A stretch of 64,000 nucleotides of DNA from Streptomyces shenzhenensis (GTDB taxonomy: Bacteria > Actinomycetota > Actinomycetes > Streptomycetales > Streptomycetaceae), in the NCBI RefSeq assembly GCF_021462265.1, contig NZ_JAJONF010000036.1, positions 1 through 64,000 of the forward strand. The letters are read 5' to 3'. The notes under the pieces are model-generated. The model saw only the letters and a list, made by a program, of their open reading frames with translations, had not been told where the DNA came from and searched no databases. Made by a program: the position numbers and the translations under genes. Below are positions 61,021 to 64,000 of this stretch, one piece after another (within the stretch, counting starts at the first letter, position 1; every line of letters starts with the position of its first letter).

Positions 61021-62493
61021 ATGGCGCAGGGGACAGGCGTGACGCGGGAGCCGTTGACCACGGAGGCGGGGGCGCCGGTGGCCGACAACCAGAACAGCGA
61101 GACCGCGGGCATCGGCGGTCCGGTCCTGGTCCAGGATCAGCTGCTGCTGGAGAAGCTCGCCCACTTCAACCGCGAGCGCATCCCGGAGAGGGTCGTGCAC
61201 GCGCGCGGTGCGGGAGCGTACGGCACCTTCACGGTGACCGCGGACGTCACGCCGTACACACGCGCCGCCTTCCTCTCCGAGGTCGGCAAGCAGACCGAGA
61301 CCTTCCTGCGCTTCTCGACCGTGGCCGGCAACCTCGGGTCCGCCGACGCCGTGCGCGACCCGCGCGGCTGGGCGCTGAAGTTCTACACCGAGGAGGGCAA
61401 CTACGACCTCGTCGGCAACAACACCCCGGTGTTCTTCATCAAGGACGCCATCAAGTTCCCCGACTTCATCCACACCCAGAAGCGCGACCCCTGCACGGGC
61501 AGCCAGGAGGCGGACAACGTCTGGGACTTCTGGGGGCTCAGCCCCGAGTCCACGCACCAGGTGACCTGGCTGTTCGGCGACCGCGGCATCCCGGCGTCGT
61601 ACCGCCACATGAACGGCTACGGCTCGCACACCTACCAGTGGAACAACGCGGCCGGCGAGGTCTTCTGGGTCAAGTACCACTTCAAGACCGACCAGGGGAT
61701 CAGGAACCTCACGCAGGCGGAGGCGAACCGCCTCGCCGGTGAGGACCCGGACTCGCACCAGCGCGACCTGCGCGAGGCCATCGAGCGCGGTGAGTTCCCG
61801 AGCTGGACCGTGCAGGTGCAGATCATGCCGGCGGCGGACGCGGCGACGTACCGCTTCAACCCGTTCGACCTCACCAAGGTGTGGCCGCACGCGGACTACC
61901 CGCCGATCGAGATCGGCAGGCTGGAGCTGAACCGCAACCCGCGGAACGTGTTCGCCGAGGTCGAGCAGTCGATCTTCTCCCCGGCGCACTTCGTGCCCGG
62001 CATCGGCCCGTCCCCCGACAAGATGCTCCAGGGCCGCCTGTTCGCCTACGGCGACGCGCACCGCTACCGCGTCGGCGTCAACGCCGACCACCTGCCGGTC
62101 AACCGCCCGCACGCCACCGAAGCGCGCACGTACACCCGTGACGGCTTCCTCTACGACGGCCGGCACGGCGCCGCGAAGAACTACGAGCCGAACAGCTTCG
62201 GCGGCCCGGCGCAGACCGGCCGCCCGCTGTGGCGGCCGTACGACGGTTTCGCCGGCGGCACGGGCGACCACCCCGCTCCCGTCCATGCCGAGGACGACGA
62301 CTTCGTGCAGGCGGGCAACCTCTACCGCCTGATGTCCGCCGACGAGCAGGAGCGGCTGATCGAGAACCTGGCCGGCTTCATCGCCAAGGTGTCGCGCGAG
62401 GACATCGCCGAGCGCGCGATCGGCAACTTCCGTCAGGCGGACGAAGACTTCGGCAAGCGACTGGAAGCCGCGGTACAGGCCCTTCGCGGCTGA
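61021..62493 (+). CDS. catA: CatA, monofunctional haem catalase
   Basis: A 490-residue small-subunit catalase that converts hydrogen peroxide to water and oxygen. The catalytic His is in RVVHARGAGAYGTF near residue 60 and the Asn in GNNTPVFFIKDAIKFPDF near 135. The haem-ligand Tyr is in RLFAYGDAHRYRVG near 345. The full length suits the NADPH-binding small-subunit clade. ATG start at 61021, with AGGAA upstream. Controlled by the CatR-type operator in its promoter; a terminator lies 35 bp after the stop. Confidence 0.96.
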   Translation: MAQGTGVTREPLTTEAGAPVADNQNSETAGIGGPVLVQDQLLLEKLAHFNRERIPERVVHARGAGAYGTFTVTADVTPYTRAAFLSEVGKQTETFLRFSTVAGNLGSADAVRDPRGWALKFYTEEGNYDLVGNNTPVFFIKDAIKFPDFIHTQKRDPCTGSQEADNVWDFWGLSPESTHQVTWLFGDRGIPASYRHMNGYGSHTYQWNNAAGEVFWVKYHFKTDQGIRNLTQAEANRLAGEDPDSHQRDLREAIERGEFPSWTVQVQIMPAADAATYRFNPFDLTKVWPHADYPPIEIGRLELNRNPRNVFAEVEQSIFSPAHFVPGIGPSPDKMLQGRLFAYGDAHRYRVGVNADHLPVNRPHATEARTYTRDGFLYDGRHGAAKNYEPNSFGGPAQTGRPLWRPYDGFAGGTGDHPAPVHAEDDDFVQAGNLYRLMSADEQERLIENLAGFIAKVSREDIAERAIGNFRQADEDFGKRLEAAVQALRG

Positions 62494-62527
62494 CCATCCA
62501 GTACTGGACCGCTTGTCGTGGGCGGGC

Positions 62528-62560
62528 GGGCCGGATCCCCGGGAGGCCGGGATCCGGCCC
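62528..62560. terminator. Terminator between catA and the CBS-domain gene
   Basis: Perfect 12-bp stem GGGCCGGATCCC / GGGATCCGGCCC with a 9-base loop, between convergent genes. Confidence 0.78.
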
Positions 62561-62577
62561 GTTCGGCATGTCCGGCG

Positions 62578-62970
62578 CTAAGCGGGTTGCGGTGCGCGGG
62601 CCGGGGCCCAGCAGCGGATGATGTCGCGGACCGAGACGATGCCGGCCGGTTCGCCGCCGTCCAGGACGATCAGGTGGCGGAAGTTGCCGTGCGCCATCGC
62701 CCGGGCCGCCTCCTCCAGCGTCCAGGTCGGGGTGGCGAACACGACGTCGTTGGTGGTGTGGGCGTGGATGGGCTCCGTGTCCGGGTTCTGGCCGAGACCC
62801 ACGGAGTTGAGGATGTCGCGTTCGGTGAGGATCCCGATGCCGTCGGCGTCCGGGTCGTGGACGATCGCCGCGCCCACGCGGCGCGCGGACATCAGGGCGG
62901 CTGCCTGGCGGAGAGTGTGGGCGGGGCCGACGGTGAGAACCACCGTGCTCATGGCGTCGCGGACGAGCAT
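62578..62970 (-). CDS. Tandem CBS-domain protein
   Basis: A 130-residue protein made of two CBS domains (MLVRDAMSTVVLTVGPAHTLRQAA and ...TWTLEEAARAMAHGNFRHLIVLDGGEPAGIVSVRDI), which together bind an adenine nucleotide. There is no effector domain. The start chosen is ATG at 62970, 11 bases after AGGAGG; a GTG at 62982 would overlap that site. Stand-alone CBS pairs often act as energy sensors on partner proteins; the partner is unknown. Confidence 0.85.
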   Translation of the reverse strand: MLVRDAMSTVVLTVGPAHTLRQAAALMSARRVGAAIVHDPDADGIGILTERDILNSVGLGQNPDTEPIHAHTTNDVVFATPTWTLEEAARAMAHGNFRHLIVLDGGEPAGIVSVRDIIRCWAPARAPQPA

Positions 62971-63125
62971 GAAAGGTGCCACCTCCTAGGGAATCGCCGC
63001 GATAGTTCGGCGATTCACAAATGCACAAGTGGGGGTTCTCACAGGGTGGCAGGTAAAGCAGGAGTCAACAAGAGGGTGCGCGCGGCCAATTGAGGGCGCA
63101 CGCGCTCATATGTGCTGGGCTCAGT

Positions 63126-63141
63126 GAGCCCGAACGGGCTC
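63126..63141 (-). terminator. Hairpin downstream of hisN
   Basis: GAGCCCG-AA-CGGGCTC, 22 bp past the hisN stop on the minus strand. The 63003-63162 gap otherwise holds nothing recognisable. Confidence 0.5.
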
Positions 63142-63162
63142 GTTGTGCCTCAGAAGTCGGTT

Positions 63163-63963
63163 TCAGTAACGCCGGGTGAGGTACGACAGCAGCTCGTCGT
63201 GGAGCAGGCCGTTGGACGCGGCCGCGTTACCGCTGTGCGGGCCGGGACGGCCGTCCAGGCCGGTGAAGGTGCCGCCGGCCTCCGTCACCACGATCGCGTT
63301 GGCCGCCATGTCCCACAGGGACAGCTCCGGTTCGGCGCAGATGTCCACGGACCCCTCGGCGACCATCATGTACGGCCAGAAGTCGCCGTACGCGCGCGTG
63401 CGCCACACGTCACGGGTGAGGTCCAGGAAGCCGTTCAGCTGCCCTCGCTCCTCCCAGCCGCCCAGCGAGGAGTACGCGAAGGACGCGTCGGACAGCTTCG
63501 AGACCTTGGAGACGCGCAGCCGGGTCGCGGAGGACAGACTGCGGCCGGTGAAGGCGCCGTGGCCCTTCGCGGCCCACCACCGGCGACCCAGCGCGGGCGC
63601 GGAGACCACGCCGACGACCGGCTGGTAGCCGCCCTCGGCCGCCTCCGTCAGGGAGATCAGGGTCGCCCAGACCGGGACACCGCGGACGTAGTTCTTGGTG
63701 CCGTCGATCGGGTCGATCACCCAGCGGCGCGGGCCGGTGCCCTCGATGCCGTACTCCTCGCCGAGGACCGCGTCCCGGGGGCGGGCGCGCTGCAGCTGGC
63801 CGCGGATCAGTTCCTCGGCGGCCTTGTCCGCCTCGCTCACCGGGGTCATGTCCGGCTTCGTCTCGACCTTGAGGTCGAGGGCCTTGAAGCGGTCCATGGT
63901 CGCGGCGTCGGCCGCGTCCGCGAGCACGTGGGCGAGACGCAGGTCATCGAGGTAGTCCGGCAT
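63163..63963 (-). CDS. hisN: Histidinol-phosphatase, inositol monophosphatase type
   Basis: A 266-residue Mg-dependent phosphatase of the inositol monophosphatase family, the actinobacterial HisN that removes phosphate from histidinol phosphate. Metal ligands are GEEYG near residue 68, DPIDGTKNY near 84-92, and WDMAANAIVVTEAGG near 215. VSEADKAAEELIR is the usual N-terminal signature. The start is ATG at 63963 with TACCGT seven bases upstream, so the mRNA may be leaderless; a TTG at 63984 is less likely. Matches SCO5208 by memory of gene order. Other myo-inositol-type phosphatase activities cannot be excluded. Confidence 0.9.
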   Translation of the reverse strand: MPDYLDDLRLAHVLADAADAATMDRFKALDLKVETKPDMTPVSEADKAAEELIRGQLQRARPRDAVLGEEYGIEGTGPRRWVIDPIDGTKNYVRGVPVWATLISLTEAAEGGYQPVVGVVSAPALGRRWWAAKGHGAFTGRSLSSATRLRVSKVSKLSDASFAYSSLGGWEERGQLNGFLDLTRDVWRTRAYGDFWPYMMVAEGSVDICAEPELSLWDMAANAIVVTEAGGTFTGLDGRPGPHSGNAAASNGLLHDELLSYLTRRY

Positions 63964-64000
63964 GTGACGAACGGTATCTGCCAAGGTGGGCGCGGGGCTA

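Noticed and set aside
62982..63093. Short plus-strand ORFs in the gap before hisN
   Set aside because: Very short, no good binding site, and no recognisable sequence; the area is better explained as intergenic with a hairpin.

Overview
The window is chromosomal DNA of a Streptomyces or a very close relative. It is extremely GC-rich, uses GTG starts often, carries a WhiB-family regulator, and has overlapping GTGA/ATGA operon junctions, very GC-rich terminator hairpins and one rare TTA codon. From memory, the gene order matches the S. coelicolor SCO5166-SCO5208 neighbourhood. Its backbone also follows the M. tuberculosis Rv3211 (rhlE) to Rv3193c block: helicase, ferritin-like protein, DUF3107, TetR, DUF3152, MoeZ, alkyltransferase-like protein, AdnA/AdnB, NudC, mycoredoxin, UvrD2, WhiB7, ABC1 kinase, DUF2342 protease, PDZ-Lon protease, UPF0182. 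I saw no insertion sequence, prophage, CRISPR array or complete antibiotic cluster.

Layout. 1-7.7 kb: a DEAD-box helicase cut by the left edge, then small conserved core genes, an alpha/beta hydrolase and a DUF3152 metalloprotein. 7.75-13.4 kb: a peptide-type ABC importer preceded by a 30-codon, apparently leaderless ORF ending in Cys codons, which looks like a cysteine-responsive leader peptide. 13.6-18.6 kb: a tightly coupled operon with a PelF-like glycosyltransferase, a membrane protein containing a TTA codon, an NAD-dependent epimerase and a spherulin-4-like glycosidase; this suggests a Pel- or galactosaminogalactan-like exopolysaccharide. 18.7-26.1 kb: moeZ, two tandem secreted lipoprotein peptidases, and a large kinase-flippase fusion. 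26.2-39.7 kb: DNA repair and nucleotide metabolism (ATL protein, AdnA/AdnB helicase-nuclease, M20 dipeptidase, NudC, methyltransferase, mycoredoxin, UvrD2). 39.7-41.0 kb: wblC (whiB7) with its promoter, upstream ORF and attenuator. 41.1-48.2 kb: a zinc-ribbon protein, ABC1 kinase, degenerate E1-like protein, YgjP-type metalloprotease, and a TerD-AIM24 / AIM24 / AIM24 operon. 48.3-52.6 kb: Nudix, DUF2342 protease, a membrane-tailed SDR protein, a 48-bp tandem repeat array and moaE. 52.7-57.8 kb: a small membrane protein, a YlbL-like PDZ-Lon protease, a PPA1309-like protein and UPF0182. 58.0-64 kb: two identical initiator tRNA genes flanking a Sel1-repeat gene, then catR-catA, a CBS protein and hisN.

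How it works together. The strongest new reading concerns DNA damage. Sites matching the RecA-independent damage promoter used by PafBC (TTGTCRGTG-N8-TAnnnT) lie in front of adnB and in front of a 54-residue single-pass membrane protein gene; a one-mismatch copy lies in front of the alkyltransferase-like gene. The small membrane protein sits directly upstream of a YlbL-family protease. In Bacillus, YlbL removes the damage-induced membrane division inhibitor YneA. The pair may therefore be an actinobacterial checkpoint inhibitor and its recovery protease. All functional statements come from reading the sequence and from family knowledge; no searches were run.
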